A stretch of DNA of 56,817 nucleotides from Prevotella sp. S7-1-8. GTDB lineage: Bacteria; Bacteroidota; Bacteroidia; Bacteroidales; Bacteroidaceae. Location: contig NZ_JRNC01000048.1 of NCBI RefSeq assembly GCF_000758925.1, forward strand, positions 1-56,817, in the 5' to 3' direction. Within the stretch, counting starts at the first letter, position 1. Every line of letters starts with the position of its first letter. The notes beneath the pieces are model-generated. The model was given only the letters and a program-made list of their open reading frames with translations. It was not told the origin of the DNA and made no database searches. A program made the translations under genes and the position numbers. Below are positions 42,165 to 53,134 of the stretch, one piece after another.

Positions 42165-44069
42165 ATGAAAAAGAAATTACTATATTCAATATGTAGCCTT
42201 GTCATGGCGTGTGCGGTGGCAAGTTGTGACTACTTGGACATCGTGCCGGATGGTACGCCGACAGAGAAAGACGCTTTTGCCAATCAGGGCACCACGGAGG
42301 GTTACCTATACAGTTGCTATGGCTTTATTCCCAACAACGGCAACACGCAAAGCGCCATCGATTTCTTGTCTGGCGACGAGGTGGTGACCGCGTTTGAGTC
42401 TGACCCTTTCGCCGCGTTCTCGCAGGGAACGTACACGGCCATCAGTCCGCACATGTCTTATTGGGACGAGTTGATGGGCGGCATGCGTTATTGTTACACA
42501 TTGATTAACAATGTTGATGGCGTGCCAGGTATGAGCAAGAAGATGGCAAGTGACTACAAGGCGCAAGCCAAGTTTCTCATAGGCTATTTTTACTATCTGC
42601 TCATACAAAGCTATGGTCCGGTCATAATAGTCAAGGGCGTGGAGGATGTCAATGTGCCTATAGATAAATTCAAGGCGCGAGCGCCCATGTCGGAATGTGT
42701 GGATTTCGCCGCCAATATGTTGGACGAGGCTGCCAAAGATTTGCCTCCCACACGAGATGGAGACGAATATGGACTGGCTACAAGCGTGGCTGCCAAAACT
42801 TTAAAAGCCAAATTGCTGGTGATGGCCGCCTCGCCTTTGTTTAACGGCTACGCTCCCCATAAAAACATAAAAAACGCTGACGGCGTTTTTCTGTTCGAGC
42901 AAAAGTTCGACCAGTCCAAATGGGACAGGGCGTACGAGGCTTGCCAAGAGGCTGTGAGGATGGCGGAGAAATCTGGCTTCGCGCTTTATAGGGCTGTTCC
43001 GGGCACTAACGTGAACGCTCCGGAACCTGCCGACATGACACAGCGGAGCCTGAGATTCGCTATCATTGACAAGGGAAACTTGAGCGAGACAATATGGGGT
43101 AACACCAAGGGGCAATCGAATAATGACATACAAGCCAAGTCGGCTCCATACGCCCAAGGTGACAAGGGACGATTCGCGCTTAACGCCATCGCCCCCACGC
43201 TTGCCATGATGGAGCGTTTTTACACCGACAAGGGGCTTCCCTTGGACGAGGATCCATCGTTCCCGGGCAGAAAAGATTGGTGGAAAGTGGTCGACGCGCC
43301 AGCTGGCTGCTCGTACGCCGAGGGCAAAGTGCCCGCTTTTGTCTGTCACCGCGACCCGCGAATGTACGCTTGGACAACCTTTGAGAATGGATATTACGAG
43401 ATAGCTGGCGACAAGCCCGAGGGAAGTAATTATGACAAAAAATACCGTAGGGGCAAGGCTGAGGGCAAAATCGTGATGAAGATGATGATAGGCGAGCCGA
43501 GCGGAAGAGGCGCCAACCTGAACACGTTGCGCAATAACAACTACTCGCCAAGTGGATTTTTGAACAAGCGTTTGGTGGATCCGCTGAAGCCGGCGTCATC
43601 CCCCAAAATCAATTATATACATCCATATCTCACCATGGCCGACTTGTACCTCCTTGCGGCAGAGGCCGCGGTAGAGGTGAACAAACTTGGAGAGGCCAAG
43701 ACTTACCTTGACAAAATAAGGTCGAGGGCCGGGCTTCCATCGGTGGATGACGCCTGGGCACATGCCGCGCATCCTGACAAGGCCAACGGCAAAGATGGCA
43801 TGCGTGAAATAGTTAGGCAGGAGAGACTGATAGAGATGTACATGCTCAATCAAAATTTTTGGGATTTGCGTCGTTGGCTCATGGCCGAGAGGTGCATGGG
43901 CAAAGCCCCTGATGGAGTTAATATTCTTGCCGATAATATCGACGCATGGTGGAAACCAACTCAGGTACAGGTAAGCAGGGCTTTCACTGCGCCGACCAAT
44001 TATCTCATGCCAATACCTCAAGAAGAAATAAAGAAAAATCCAAAAATAGTTCAAAATCCTGGATATTGA
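42165..44069 (+). CDS. SusD/RagB-like surface lipoprotein (second pair)
   Basis: 634 residues from ATG 42165; lipobox AVASC. SusD/RagB marks: CDYLDIVPDGTPTEKDAF at the mature N-terminus, KAQAKFLIGYFYYLLIQSYG, and the C-terminal EIVRQERLIEMYMLNQNFWDLRRW. Longer than the first SusD because of an extended middle. It begins 20 bp after the SusC stop, so the two form an operon. The C-terminus is complete. Confidence 0.93.
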   Translation: MKKKLLYSICSLVMACAVASCDYLDIVPDGTPTEKDAFANQGTTEGYLYSCYGFIPNNGNTQSAIDFLSGDEVVTAFESDPFAAFSQGTYTAISPHMSYWDELMGGMRYCYTLINNVDGVPGMSKKMASDYKAQAKFLIGYFYYLLIQSYGPVIIVKGVEDVNVPIDKFKARAPMSECVDFAANMLDEAAKDLPPTRDGDEYGLATSVAAKTLKAKLLVMAASPLFNGYAPHKNIKNADGVFLFEQKFDQSKWDRAYEACQEAVRMAEKSGFALYRAVPGTNVNAPEPADMTQRSLRFAIIDKGNLSETIWGNTKGQSNNDIQAKSAPYAQGDKGRFALNAIAPTLAMMERFYTDKGLPLDEDPSFPGRKDWWKVVDAPAGCSYAEGKVPAFVCHRDPRMYAWTTFENGYYEIAGDKPEGSNYDKKYRRGKAEGKIVMKMMIGEPSGRGANLNTLRNNNYSPSGFLNKRLVDPLKPASSPKINYIHPYLTMADLYLLAAEAAVEVNKLGEAKTYLDKIRSRAGLPSVDDAWAHAAHPDKANGKDGMREIVRQERLIEMYMLNQNFWDLRRWLMAERCMGKAPDGVNILADNIDAWWKPTQVQVSRAFTAPTNYLMPIPQEEIKKNPKIVQNPGY

Positions 44070-44203
44070 CAATCAAAACAAGATGAAAGGTATGCTTTAA
44101 AGATAAGGAAACGTTCGTCAACTATGCCCTAAGGCTTATTCGATAGCTGTTTTGGAGATAGCGTGGAAAAGTCCGCGCGGACAAGAAAAAGCCAGAAAAA
44201 TTC

Positions 44204-44234
44204 TTGCGTGAACGTTTTTTTTTTAGTAACTTTG
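44204..44234 (+). promoter_or_regulatory. Promoter of rimP-nusA-infB
   Basis: TTG at 44204-44206 and TAACTTTG at 44227-44234 are separated by exactly 20 bp. Transcription should start near 44238. A perfect 12-bp palindrome GTCCGCGCGGAC (44171-44182) lies just upstream of the -33 box. Confidence 0.8.
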
Positions 44235-44247
44235 CATCGTTCAGTGG

Positions 44248-44280
44248 AATGAGGGGCTCCGAGAGAGCTCCTCATTTTTT
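44248..44280 (+). terminator. Terminator-like hairpin in the rimP leader (putative attenuator)
   Basis: AATGAGGGGCTC (44248-44259) pairs with GAGCTCCTCATT (44265-44276) over 12 bp with one G.U, loop CGAGA, and runs straight into T6 (44275-44280). It lies between the promoter and the rimP ATG at 44295, about 10 nt into the predicted transcript. It has the form of an intrinsic terminator. Confidence 0.8.
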
Positions 44281-44294
44281 ATAATAACAGGTTT

Positions 44295-44762
44295 ATGATA
44301 GACAAAAACGTCGTAAGAAACTTAGTGGATGAATGGCTGGCGGACAAGGAGTATTTCTTGGTGGATGTGATGGTCAGCCCTGACAACAAGATCGCGGTGG
44401 AGATAGATCACGTTGATGGCGTGTACATCAACGACTGTGTGGAACTCAGTAAATATATCGAGAATCATCTCGATCGCGAGAAGGAAGATTTCGAGTTGGA
44501 GGTAGGCTCCGCGGGTTTGGGCCAGCCTTTCAAGGTGGAGCAACAATACCATAACTATGTGGGGCAGCCGGTGGAGGTGCTGGACGACAGTGGAAAGAAA
44601 GTCAGGGGCACGCTCAAAAGCGTGGACGGCCGCGACTTCGTGGTGTCGGTAAAGGAGAAAGTTAAGGTGGAAGGCAAGAAACGCCCCGTGATGATGGATG
44701 TGGACCACCAATATAGCATGGACAATATAAAATATACTAAATACTTAATAAGTTTTAAATAA
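44295..44762 (+). CDS. rimP: Ribosome maturation factor RimP
   Basis: 155 residues, needed for 30S subunit maturation. Two-domain RimP layout: the N-terminal alpha-beta domain (YFLVDVMVSPDNKIAVEID, then DCVELSKYIENHL, LEVGSAGLGQPF) and a C-terminal SH3-like barrel (VGQPVEVLDDSGKKVRGTLKSVDG). Order rimP-nusA-infB is the conserved bacterial arrangement. The gap to nusA is 3 bp. Confidence 0.95.
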   Translation: MIDKNVVRNLVDEWLADKEYFLVDVMVSPDNKIAVEIDHVDGVYINDCVELSKYIENHLDREKEDFELEVGSAGLGQPFKVEQQYHNYVGQPVEVLDDSGKKVRGTLKSVDGRDFVVSVKEKVKVEGKKRPVMMDVDHQYSMDNIKYTKYLISFK

Positions 44763-44765
44763 GCT

Positions 44766-46040
44766 ATGGCAGCAAGAAAAAAAGACGACGAGCAGATGAG
44801 TATGATCGACTCCTTTCGTGAATTTAAGGAGATGAAGAACATCGACCGCACTACGTTGGTAAGCGTGCTCGAGGAGACATTTCGCAGCGTGCTCGCAAAG
44901 ATATATGGCAGTGACGAGAACTTTGACGTTATCGTTAACCCGGACAAAGGCGACTTTGAGATTTATCGCAACCGTGTGGTGGTGGCCAATGGCGAGGTGG
45001 AAGACGATAACAAGCAGATAAGTTTGGCTGATGCCCAAAAAATAGAAGACGACTATGAGGTGGGTGAGGATGTGTCTGAGCCAGTGAATTTTGCAAAATT
45101 TGGTCGTCGTGCCATACTTACATTGCGCCAAACTTTGGCCAGCAAGATATTGGAGTTGGAACACGACTCGCTCTATAACAAATACAAGGATCGTGTGGGG
45201 CAGCTCATAGCGGCCGAGGTTTATCAAGTGTGGAAACGAGAGGTGCTGTTGGTCGATGATGACAACAATGAGTTGATCTTGCCCAAATCGGAGCAGATCC
45301 CGGCCGATCAATATCGCAAGGGCGAAACTATACGCGCCGTCATTGAGCGCGTGGACAACGAAAACAACAATCCCAAGATAATACTCTCGCGTACCAGCCC
45401 AACGTTTTTGGAGCGCCTCTTGGAGCAGGAAGTCCCGGAGATAGCCGATGGACTCATTGCCATTAAGAAGGTTGCGCGCATGCCCGGGGAGCGTGCCAAG
45501 ATAGCGGTGGAGAGCTTTGACGAGCGCATAGATCCCGTGGGGGCTTGCGTGGGCGTGAGGGGCAGCAGGGTGCACGGCATCGTGCGCGAGCTGTGCAACG
45601 AGAACATAGACGTGGTAAACTGGACGGCCAACACCAAACTGTTTATTCAGCGCGCTTTAAGTCCTGCCCAAATATCAAGCATAGCCCTTGATGAGGAAAA
45701 CAAAAAGGCCGACGTGTATTTGCTGCCCGAAGAGGTAAGCTTGGCTATTGGGCGTGGCGGACTGAATATAAAATTGGCCTCGATGCTCACCGAATATACC
45801 ATTGACGTGTATCGTGTGGTGAACGATGGCGAAACGAACCACGAGGAGGATGACGTGTACTTGGAGCAATTCAATGACGAGATAGACCAGTGGATTATAG
45901 ACGCTATTAAGTCGATAGGGCTCGATACGGCCAAGGCGGTACTTAACGCGCCACGCGAAATGTTGGTGGAAAAGGCCGATTTGGAAGAGGAGACCGTAGA
46001 CCACGTGATAGAAGTGCTTCGCAAAGAGTTTGAGAATTAG
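44766..46040 (+). CDS. nusA: Transcription termination/antitermination factor NusA
   Basis: 424 residues. Binds RNA polymerase and nascent RNA and modulates pausing and termination. N-terminal polymerase-binding domain (about 1-130), S1 domain (about 135-200), KH1 and KH2 (about 205-350, including GACVGVRGSRVHGIVREL and LAIGRGGLNIKLAS), and a short C-terminal region without the acidic repeats of enterobacterial NusA. Start 3 bp after rimP. It is the natural candidate effector of the hairpin in its own operon leader. Confidence 0.96.
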   Translation: MAARKKDDEQMSMIDSFREFKEMKNIDRTTLVSVLEETFRSVLAKIYGSDENFDVIVNPDKGDFEIYRNRVVVANGEVEDDNKQISLADAQKIEDDYEVGEDVSEPVNFAKFGRRAILTLRQTLASKILELEHDSLYNKYKDRVGQLIAAEVYQVWKREVLLVDDDNNELILPKSEQIPADQYRKGETIRAVIERVDNENNNPKIILSRTSPTFLERLLEQEVPEIADGLIAIKKVARMPGERAKIAVESFDERIDPVGACVGVRGSRVHGIVRELCNENIDVVNWTANTKLFIQRALSPAQISSIALDEENKKADVYLLPEEVSLAIGRGGLNIKLASMLTEYTIDVYRVVNDGETNHEEDDVYLEQFNDEIDQWIIDAIKSIGLDTAKAVLNAPREMLVEKADLEEETVDHVIEVLRKEFEN

Positions 46041-46217
46041 GCCGTGTCTAATTGACAAGATGAGCAATCCTTTAATCCCGAGACGACCATGTAAAAGCGA
46101 GCAGTGAAAAAAGGTGGGAGAAAGACGATTGATAACAGAGAAAAAAAACAGACAAGGTGAGGAAGTGAGGGTTTTACCTTTTTGCCCTTTGGCTTGCTCC
46201 CTTTCAAAGTAGAATAT

Positions 46218-49142
46218 ATGAGCATCAGATTAAACAAAGCGTTACGAGAATTAAATATAGGGCTCCAGACGGCAGTTGAGTTCCTTGAGAAGAAGAGTGA
46301 GCTTGGTGAAGTGAAGGCGGAACCTACCTTCAAGCTGAGCGACGGGCAGTATCACGCCTTGATAGAGGCGTTCAAACAGGATGCCGCCGTTCGCAACGAA
46401 GCCGAGAAACTCTTTAAAAAACCAAAAGAAAAGAAGCGTGCCTCACAACCCAAGAAAGAAGACCATCGGGCGGAAAGCTTGTTGGAGAGCAATCGACGCC
46501 AGCAGTACCGTCCATTAGGCAAGATAGATCTTAACCACGTGGGAGAGAAACCTGCGCCCCAATCATCTGATGCCACCAAGCCCGCCAATATGTCTCAGGA
46601 CAAGGTTGCTGCCGTCAGCCCTGAGCCTGAACGACAAGAAGTGCAAGAGACCACCAAGCCTACTGCGTTGGAGAATACGGAAGTACCTGTAAAAGAAATA
46701 AGTGCCCAAAAGGAAAAACTGCCGGAGGAGGCACGGCAAGAAGCTGGGACAACGGCTTCTCCTACGCCTAAGCAAACAGAAGAAACGAAACAAGAAGAAA
46801 ACGTGAAAGCAGTAGAACGTCCTCAGGAGGCGAGTCAGGACGAAAACGCCGAAAGCGTGTCGGCCACACCAGAGACAATTGATAAAAAGCCGGAGAGCTC
46901 CCAAGAGGAAAGCGATGGTCCGAAGCTGTTCCAGTTGAAAAGCGAGAAGAAAATTCTTAACGCACCCAAAGTAAACGTTTTGGGAAAGATAGACCTTGAC
47001 GCCATCAACCAAAACATGCGCCCTCGGAAGAAGACAAAAGAGGAGCGTAGAAAGGAACGCGAGGACAAGAACAAGCAACAAGGAGGCGGCACGCGTCGCA
47101 AACGCCAGCGCATTAACAAAGACAAGGTGGATATCAATGCGGCCGCCAACCAGCAAAATGCCAAGAATGGTGGTGGCGGCAAGGGCAAGAACAATAGTAA
47201 CAAGAACAGGAAACGCTCGCAGAAACCCCTTGAGGTGAACGACGAGGATGTGGCGCGTCAGGTAAAAGAGACTTTGGCCCGCTTGACAAGCAAGCAGAGC
47301 CAGACCAAAAAGGGAGCCAAATATCGTAAAGAAAAACGAGAGGCTGCCCAAGAAAAACTATCTGCTGAGGCCAAGGCAGAGAGCAAAGACAGCAAGGTGC
47401 TGAAGATAACCGAGTTCGTGACCGTGTCAGAATTAGCCACGATGATGAACGTGGGCGTTACCCAAGTGATTTCAACCTTGATGAGTATAGGCGTGATGGC
47501 ATCCATCAACCAGCGTCTTGACGCGGAGACTATCAACTTGGTGGCCGACGAGTTCGGCTTCAAAACTGAATACGTGAGTGCCGAGGTGCAAGAGGCCGTG
47601 AACGTGGAAGAGGACGATGAGAGCGACCTTGTGCCTCGTTCGCCTATCGTGACGGTGATGGGACACGTGGACCACGGCAAGACTTCGTTGCTCGACCATA
47701 TACGCAACACCAATGTTATCGCAGGCGAGGCGGGCGGTATCACGCAGCACGTGGGCGCGTACAGCGTAACCCTTAACAACGGCCGGCACATTACATTGCT
47801 CGATACGCCGGGTCACGAGGCTTTTACCGCCATGCGCGCCCGTGGCGCGCAAGTCACGGACATCGCTATTATCATTATTGCCGCGGACGATTCTGTCATG
47901 CCTACTACCAAGGAGGCGATAGCCCATGCGCAAGCGGCGGGTGTGCCAATGGTGTTCGCCATTAACAAAATAGACAAGCCGGGAGCCAACCCGGACAAGA
48001 TACGCGAGGATCTTTCGCAGATGAACTTGCTGGTAGAAGATTGGGGAGGTAAGTACCAATGCCAAGAAATCAGCGCGAAGAAAGGCATTGGCGTGGACGA
48101 ATTGCTTGAGAAAGTGCTTCTTGAGGCTGACATGCTCGACCTCAAAGCCAATCCTAACCGTATGGCCACGGGTACTGTGATAGAGAGTGCCTTGGACAAG
48201 GGGCGCGGCTATGTCAGCACGGTATTGGTTAGCAATGGCACGCTGAAAGTGGGCGACTTTATCATCGCTGGCACAAGCTGGGGACGTATCAAGGCCATGT
48301 TCAACGAGCGCAACCAGCGCATAGAAGAGGCCAAACCCGCCGAGCCATGTGTTATTCTTGGCTTGAATGGCGCCCCGACGGCCGGCGACCAGTTCCATGT
48401 GCTGGAAACGGAACAAGAGGTTCGCGACATCGCCAACAAGCGAGAGCAGTTGCAACGTGAGCAAAGTTTGCGCACGCAAACGCGTCTCACGCTGAGCGAT
48501 ATATCTCATCGTATAGCCCGTGGCGAGTTCCACGAGATGAATATCATTGTCAAGGGTGACACCGATGGTTCCATTGAGGCGTTGAGCGACTCGTTTATCA
48601 AGCTCTCCACGGAGAAAGTTCAAATCAACGTTATATTCAAGGCCGTGGGACAAATCTCCGAGAATGATGTGACGTTAGCCGATGCGTCAGACGCGATTAT
48701 CGTGGGTTTCCAAGTTCGCCCGTCAGCCGCGGCTCGTCGCTTGGCAGACTCGAATGGGGTTGAAATCAATACATACTCCGTGATTTACGACGCCATAGAC
48801 GATGTGAAAGATGCCATGGTGGGCATGCTTGACAAAGTGAAGAAGGAGATTGTGACTGCACAGATTGAAGTGAAGCAGGTTTACAACATCTCGAAAGTGG
48901 GTGTCGTGGCTGGAGGATTGGTGATCGAAGGCAAGGTGCACAACAAGGACAAGGCTCGTGTTGTGCGTGAAGGCATCGTGGTCAAGACGGCGCCCATTGC
49001 GGCGTTGAAACGCTATAAGGACGACGTGAAAGAGGTGGCCACAGGCTTGGAGTGCGGTGTCTCTTTGGCAAATTGCAATGATATCCAGTCGGGTGACATA
49101 CTCGAGACATTCACGGAGATTGAGGTTGAGCAGAAACTTTAA
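46218..49142 (+). CDS. infB: Translation initiation factor IF-2
   Basis: 974 residues from ATG 46218 ([12 protein letters not shown], the usual Bacteroidetes N-terminus). A long N-terminal region (about 70-390) is low-complexity, rich in Lys, Glu, Gln and Pro, ending in an Arg/Lys/Asn-rich stretch. Then an IF2-N domain ([19 protein letters not shown]) and the GTPase domain from about 478 (GHVDHGKTS at 482, [15 protein letters not shown]), followed by domains II, III and the C-terminal fMet-tRNA-binding domain ([18 protein letters not shown]). The 177-bp gap after nusA is A-rich and shows no strong hairpin. Confidence 0.96.
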   Translation: MSIRLNKALRELNIGLQTAVEFLEKKSELGEVKAEPTFKLSDGQYHALIEAFKQDAAVRNEAEKLFKKPKEKKRASQPKKEDHRAESLLESNRRQQYRPLGKIDLNHVGEKPAPQSSDATKPANMSQDKVAAVSPEPERQEVQETTKPTALENTEVPVKEISAQKEKLPEEARQEAGTTASPTPKQTEETKQEENVKAVERPQEASQDENAESVSATPETIDKKPESSQEESDGPKLFQLKSEKKILNAPKVNVLGKIDLDAINQNMRPRKKTKEERRKEREDKNKQQGGGTRRKRQRINKDKVDINAAANQQNAKNGGGGKGKNNSNKNRKRSQKPLEVNDEDVARQVKETLARLTSKQSQTKKGAKYRKEKREAAQEKLSAEAKAESKDSKVLKITEFVTVSELATMMNVGVTQVISTLMSIGVMASINQRLDAETINLVADEFGFKTEYVSAEVQEAVNVEEDDESDLVPRSPIVTVMGHVDHGKTSLLDHIRNTNVIAGEAGGITQHVGAYSVTLNNGRHITLLDTPGHEAFTAMRARGAQVTDIAIIIIAADDSVMPTTKEAIAHAQAAGVPMVFAINKIDKPGANPDKIREDLSQMNLLVEDWGGKYQCQEISAKKGIGVDELLEKVLLEADMLDLKANPNRMATGTVIESALDKGRGYVSTVLVSNGTLKVGDFIIAGTSWGRIKAMFNERNQRIEEAKPAEPCVILGLNGAPTAGDQFHVLETEQEVRDIANKREQLQREQSLRTQTRLTLSDISHRIARGEFHEMNIIVKGDTDGSIEALSDSFIKLSTEKVQINVIFKAVGQISENDVTLADASDAIIVGFQVRPSAAARRLADSNGVEINTYSVIYDAIDDVKDAMVGMLDKVKKEIVTAQIEVKQVYNISKVGVVAGGLVIEGKVHNKDKARVVREGIVVKTAPIAALKRYKDDVKEVATGLECGVSLANCNDIQSGDILETFTEIEVEQKL

Positions 49143-49248
49143 AAGGGATGTGACATAAAGAATGACATGCTGGCACGCTTCTTGAAAGTCACGGCTAATG
49201 GCTTGATGGCGTAAGGGCGGTCTTGGCAGCATTTCTTCCTTATAATAT

Positions 49249-49284
49249 ATAGTGACATCCCAGTTCCGGGGTGTCACTATTTTC
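49249..49284 (+). terminator. Intrinsic terminator after infB
   Basis: ATAGTGACATCCC (49249-49261) pairs with GGGGTGTCACTAT (49268-49280) with one G.U, followed by TTTT. It closes the rimP-nusA-infB operon before the suf genes. Confidence 0.82.
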
Positions 49285-49341
49285 ATAATAAATGTAAATG
49301 TTGTAAAGTGTGGCATAATCCTTGCGCGATTATGATTAGAT

Positions 49342-50799
49342 ATGAAAGCAGAGCAAAACAAACAAGAAAAAAACAAGTTTGTCAAGCAAGTCGCGGAGCA
49401 GAAATACGAGTTTGGTTTCACCACCGACGTGGAGACCGAGGTTATTCCCGTGGGTTTGAATGAGGATGTGGTGCGACTTATCTCAAAAAAGAAGCATGAG
49501 CCTGACTGGCTTTTGGATTTCCGTTTAAAATCTTTCCGCTATTGGCAAACTCTCTCGATACCCACGTGGGGGCATCTCCACTTGCCCAAGATAGATTTCC
49601 AAGGTATATCTTATTACGCTGACCCGATGGCCAAGAAGCCTGCCAACAAAGAGATTGACCCCGAATTGGAAAAAACTTTTGACAAGTTGGGAATACCTTT
49701 GGAGGAGCGTTTGGCTTTGAGTGGAACGGCCGTGGACGCCATCATGGATTCGGTATCTGTGAAAACCACGTTCAAAAAGCAGTTGGCCGAGAAAGGGGTC
49801 ATTTTTTGTTCCATCGGCGAGGCTGTACGCGAATATCCCGATTTGGTACGGCAATACCTTGGAAGCGTCGTCCCATACCGTGATAATTTTACCGCCGCGC
49901 TCAACTCCGCGGTGTTTAGCGATGGCAGTTTCGTGTACATTCCAAAAGGCGTGAGATGCCCCATGGAGTTGAGCAGCTATTTTCGCATCAACTCAAGAAA
50001 CACAGGGCAGTTTGAGCGCACGCTCATTATCGCTGACGATGATGCGTACGTGTCATATCTTGAAGGCTGCACGGCGCCCATGCGCGACGAAAATCAGCTG
50101 CACGCCGCCATTGTCGAGATTGTCGTGATGGACAATGCCGAGGTGAAATATTCCACCGTGCAGAATTGGTATCCGGGCGACGAGCGGGGGCGTGGCGGCG
50201 TGCTCAACTTGGTGACCAAGCGAGGCGACTGTCGTGGCGTAAACTCCAAACTCTCGTGGACGCAGGTTGAGACGGGCTCGGCCATCACGTGGAAATACCC
50301 CAGTTGCATACTTCGCGGGGACAATTCGCAGGCCGAATTTTACAGCGTTGCGGTCACCAACAACTTTCAAGAGGCCGACACGGGAACCAAGATGATACAC
50401 ATAGGCAAGAACACCACTTCCACCATCATCTCAAAAGGCATATCCGCCGGGCATAGCCAAAACTCTTATCGCGGACTCGTCAGGGTTGCCGCCAATGCCG
50501 AGAACGCGCGAAACTACAGCAGTTGCGACTCGTTGTTGTTGGGGTCGGAATGTGGCGCCCACACATTCCCTTACATGGACATACACAATCACACCGCCAT
50601 CGTGGAGCATGAGGCCACCACTTCCAAGATATCCGAGGAACAACTCTTCTACTGCAATCAGCGAGGCATTCCCATGGAAGACGCCGTAGGGCTCATCGTC
50701 AACGGTTATGCCAAGGACGTGCTCAACAAGTTGCCTATGGAATTTGCCGTTGAGGCCCAAAAACTTCTTAATGTCTCGCTTGAGGGAACGGTAGGGTGA
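49342..50799 (+). CDS. sufB: Fe-S cluster assembly scaffold SufB
   Basis: 485 residues. With SufC and SufD forms the SufBCD scaffold on which iron-sulfur clusters are built. Conserved segments include [48 protein letters not shown] and the C-terminal core with [18 protein letters not shown] (the cysteine that receives sulfur is in this region) and [21 protein letters not shown]. First gene of a plus-strand suf cluster; 93 bp to sufC. Confidence 0.97.
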   Translation: MKAEQNKQEKNKFVKQVAEQKYEFGFTTDVETEVIPVGLNEDVVRLISKKKHEPDWLLDFRLKSFRYWQTLSIPTWGHLHLPKIDFQGISYYADPMAKKPANKEIDPELEKTFDKLGIPLEERLALSGTAVDAIMDSVSVKTTFKKQLAEKGVIFCSIGEAVREYPDLVRQYLGSVVPYRDNFTAALNSAVFSDGSFVYIPKGVRCPMELSSYFRINSRNTGQFERTLIIADDDAYVSYLEGCTAPMRDENQLHAAIVEIVVMDNAEVKYSTVQNWYPGDERGRGGVLNLVTKRGDCRGVNSKLSWTQVETGSAITWKYPSCILRGDNSQAEFYSVAVTNNFQEADTGTKMIHIGKNTTSTIISKGISAGHSQNSYRGLVRVAANAENARNYSSCDSLLLGSECGAHTFPYMDIHNHTAIVEHEATTSKISEEQLFYCNQRGIPMEDAVGLIVNGYAKDVLNKLPMEFAVEAQKLLNVSLEGTVG

Positions 50800-50892
50800 T
50801 TTGGCGCGTGATTGTTCGTCAAGACATACAAAACCAATTGAATTATAAAGTTTAAGATAGTTAACCTCTGGTTAATCCAAACAAAATACAAT

Positions 50893-51657
50893 ATGCTACA
50901 AGTCAAGAACCTTCATGCCACCATAGCGGGCAAACAAATATTAAAAGGTATCAATCTAACCGTCAATGATGGAGAGATACACGCCATCATGGGTCCCAAC
51001 GGCTCCGGGAAATCTACGCTCAGCGCCGTGCTTACCGGAAATCCTCTTTATACCGTAACCGAGGGGTCGGCTGTGTTCAACGGCAAGAATTTGTTGAGCA
51101 TGCCACCCGAGGACCGTGCGTGCGAGGGGCTTTTCCTTTCGTTTCAATATCCCGTGGAAATACCGGGTGTCTCAATGACCAATTTTATGAAAGCGGCTGT
51201 CAATTCACGTCGTAAATATCATGGCTTGGAGCCTCTGAAGGCTGCCGAGTTCATGCAGCTCATGCGCGAAAAACGCGCCATCGTGGAACTTGACTCCAAA
51301 CTGTCGCGTCGCTCTGTCAACGAGGGATTCTCTGGCGGAGAGAAGAAACGCAACGAGATTTTCCAAATGGCCATGCTCGATCCGCAGCTTAGCATTCTTG
51401 ACGAAACCGACTCCGGGCTCGATGTCGACGCCATGCGCATCGTCGCAAACGGCGTGAACAAACTCTTCACTCCACAAAAATCTATCATCGTCATCACCCA
51501 CTACGAACGTCTGCTGGATATGATACAACCACAGGTTATACATGTCTTGTACAAAGGTCGTATCGTAAAAACAGCTGGACCGGAGCTCGCGCGAGAAATA
51601 GAGAAACGTGGATACGACTGGATCAAGGAAGAGGCCGATGCCCTAAACAATGAATAA
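50893..51657 (+). CDS. sufC: Fe-S assembly ATPase SufC
   Basis: 254 residues, ABC-type ATPase subunit of SufBCD. Walker A GPNGSGKST (34-42), a SufC-typical ABC signature GFSGGEKKRNEI, Walker B with SILDETDSGLDVDA, and the H-loop ITHYERLL are all intact. Located between sufB and sufD. Confidence 0.97.
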   Translation: MLQVKNLHATIAGKQILKGINLTVNDGEIHAIMGPNGSGKSTLSAVLTGNPLYTVTEGSAVFNGKNLLSMPPEDRACEGLFLSFQYPVEIPGVSMTNFMKAAVNSRRKYHGLEPLKAAEFMQLMREKRAIVELDSKLSRRSVNEGFSGGEKKRNEIFQMAMLDPQLSILDETDSGLDVDAMRIVANGVNKLFTPQKSIIVITHYERLLDMIQPQVIHVLYKGRIVKTAGPELAREIEKRGYDWIKEEADALNNE

Positions 51658-51787
51658 TGGCATGGAGGCGAATGGTTGGCGCGAGCGAAAAGTCAACCCC
51701 GTCACCACGCGTCGTTACATGGCAGGGCGCCGTCTTAATTCTACGGTGCGACAATGCTTCACTTCTAAATTTAAAAAAGCCAGTTTC

Positions 51788-53134
51788 ATGAACAGTGAAA
51801 AACAATATATAGATTTGTACTCTCAAGCCAGACAGCTCATCTTCGACCATTCCGCGGCGGTGATGAATGCCGCGCGCGACAAGGCTTTCGAAGACTTTAA
51901 GGCGCAGGGTCTGCCCAACAGAAAAGTTGAAAACTACAGATACACTGACATGCAAAAGATTTTTGAGCCAGACTATGGCCTGAATCTTAACCGTCTCGAC
52001 ATACCCATCAACCCCCATAAAACCTTCAGTTGCGATATTCCCAACATGAGCACGTCGCTCTATTTTGTGGTCAACGACTCATTTTACAACAAAACTCGTC
52101 CCAAGGTAGACCTGCCGGAAGGTGTCGTTTTGGGCAGCCTGAAAGAGGCGGCCGAGCTTCATCCTGAGTTCATTGCGCGATATTATACCAAGATCGCGCG
52201 CACGGAAAAGGATCCGTTGACCGCCCTCAACACCATGTTGGCACAAGATGGCCTGTTCGTCTACGTGCCGAGTGGCGTCAAAATAGAACGTGCCATTCAG
52301 GTTGTCAACATCCTTCGGTCAGACGTGGACCTTATGGTCAACCGTCGCGTGCTCATCGTTTTGGGTGAGGGAGCCGAGGCGAAGTTCCTCTTTTGCGACG
52401 ATTCCGCCGACGACCGCAATTTTCTTGGCACGCAGGTTATAGAGGCTTACGTGGGCGAGGGAGCGTCGTTGGATCTCTATTGCCTCGAGGCAACCCACCG
52501 CAAGAACGTAAGGTTGTCCAATGTCTACATAGAGCAGCGGGCTCGCAGCCGTGTCAACCATAACGTCATCACGCTGCAAAACGGCATCACCCGCAATATG
52601 CTTCAGCTCGTGTTCAAGGGTGAGGGAGCTGCCTGCAACTGCAATGGGTGCGTCATTGCCGACCAAGACCAGCATGTGGACAACAACACATTGATAGACC
52701 ATCAAGTGGGACATTGCACGTCAAACGAACTTTATAAATATGTGCTGAATGGCAAGGCCGTTGGTGCTTTCGCTGGATTGGTCCATGTTCGCCACGACAG
52801 TCAAAAGACCGAGTCGCAGATGACCAACCAAAATCTGTGTACCGCCAAGACGGCCCGCATGTTCACCCAGCCCATGTTGGAAATATACGCCGATGACGTG
52901 AAGTGTGCCCACGGTTCCACGGTGGGCCAGCTCAACGCAGCCGCCATGTTCTATATGCGCCAGCGGGGCATTTCGGAGAGTGAGGCCAAGCTCCTCCTTG
53001 AGTTTGCTTTCATCGGCGAGGTTATAGATCAAATCAACCTCGAGCCTTTGCGAGACCGTCTCCATCACTTGGTCGAAAAGCGCTTCCGTGGAGAGCTTAA
53101 CACTTGTGAGGGGTGCAAACTGTGCAAAGATTGA
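51788..53134 (+). CDS. sufD: Fe-S assembly protein SufD
   Basis: 448 residues from ATG 51788. The frame stays open back to 51650, but that extension is Arg-rich, unlike protein, and overlaps the sufC stop, so I did not use it. SufD marks: NRKVENYRYTDMQKIF near the N-terminus, DGLFVYVPSGVKIERAIQVV, and the C-terminal CAHGSTVGQLNAAAMFYMRQRGI resembling SufB. It ends in a Cys-containing CEGCKLCKD tail. Confidence 0.95.
   Translation: MNSEKQYIDLYSQARQLIFDHSAAVMNAARDKAFEDFKAQGLPNRKVENYRYTDMQKIFEPDYGLNLNRLDIPINPHKTFSCDIPNMSTSLYFVVNDSFYNKTRPKVDLPEGVVLGSLKEAAELHPEFIARYYTKIARTEKDPLTALNTMLAQDGLFVYVPSGVKIERAIQVVNILRSDVDLMVNRRVLIVLGEGAEAKFLFCDDSADDRNFLGTQVIEAYVGEGASLDLYCLEATHRKNVRLSNVYIEQRARSRVNHNVITLQNGITRNMLQLVFKGEGAACNCNGCVIADQDQHVDNNTLIDHQVGHCTSNELYKYVLNGKAVGAFAGLVHVRHDSQKTESQMTNQNLCTAKTARMFTQPMLEIYADDVKCAHGSTVGQLNAAAMFYMRQRGISESEAKLLLEFAFIGEVIDQINLEPLRDRLHHLVEKRFRGELNTCEGCKLCKD

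Noticed and set aside
51650..51787. A 46-residue N-terminal extension of SufD
   Set aside because: It overlaps the sufC stop, is Arg-rich and not typical of SufD, whose normal N-terminus begins at ATG 51788.
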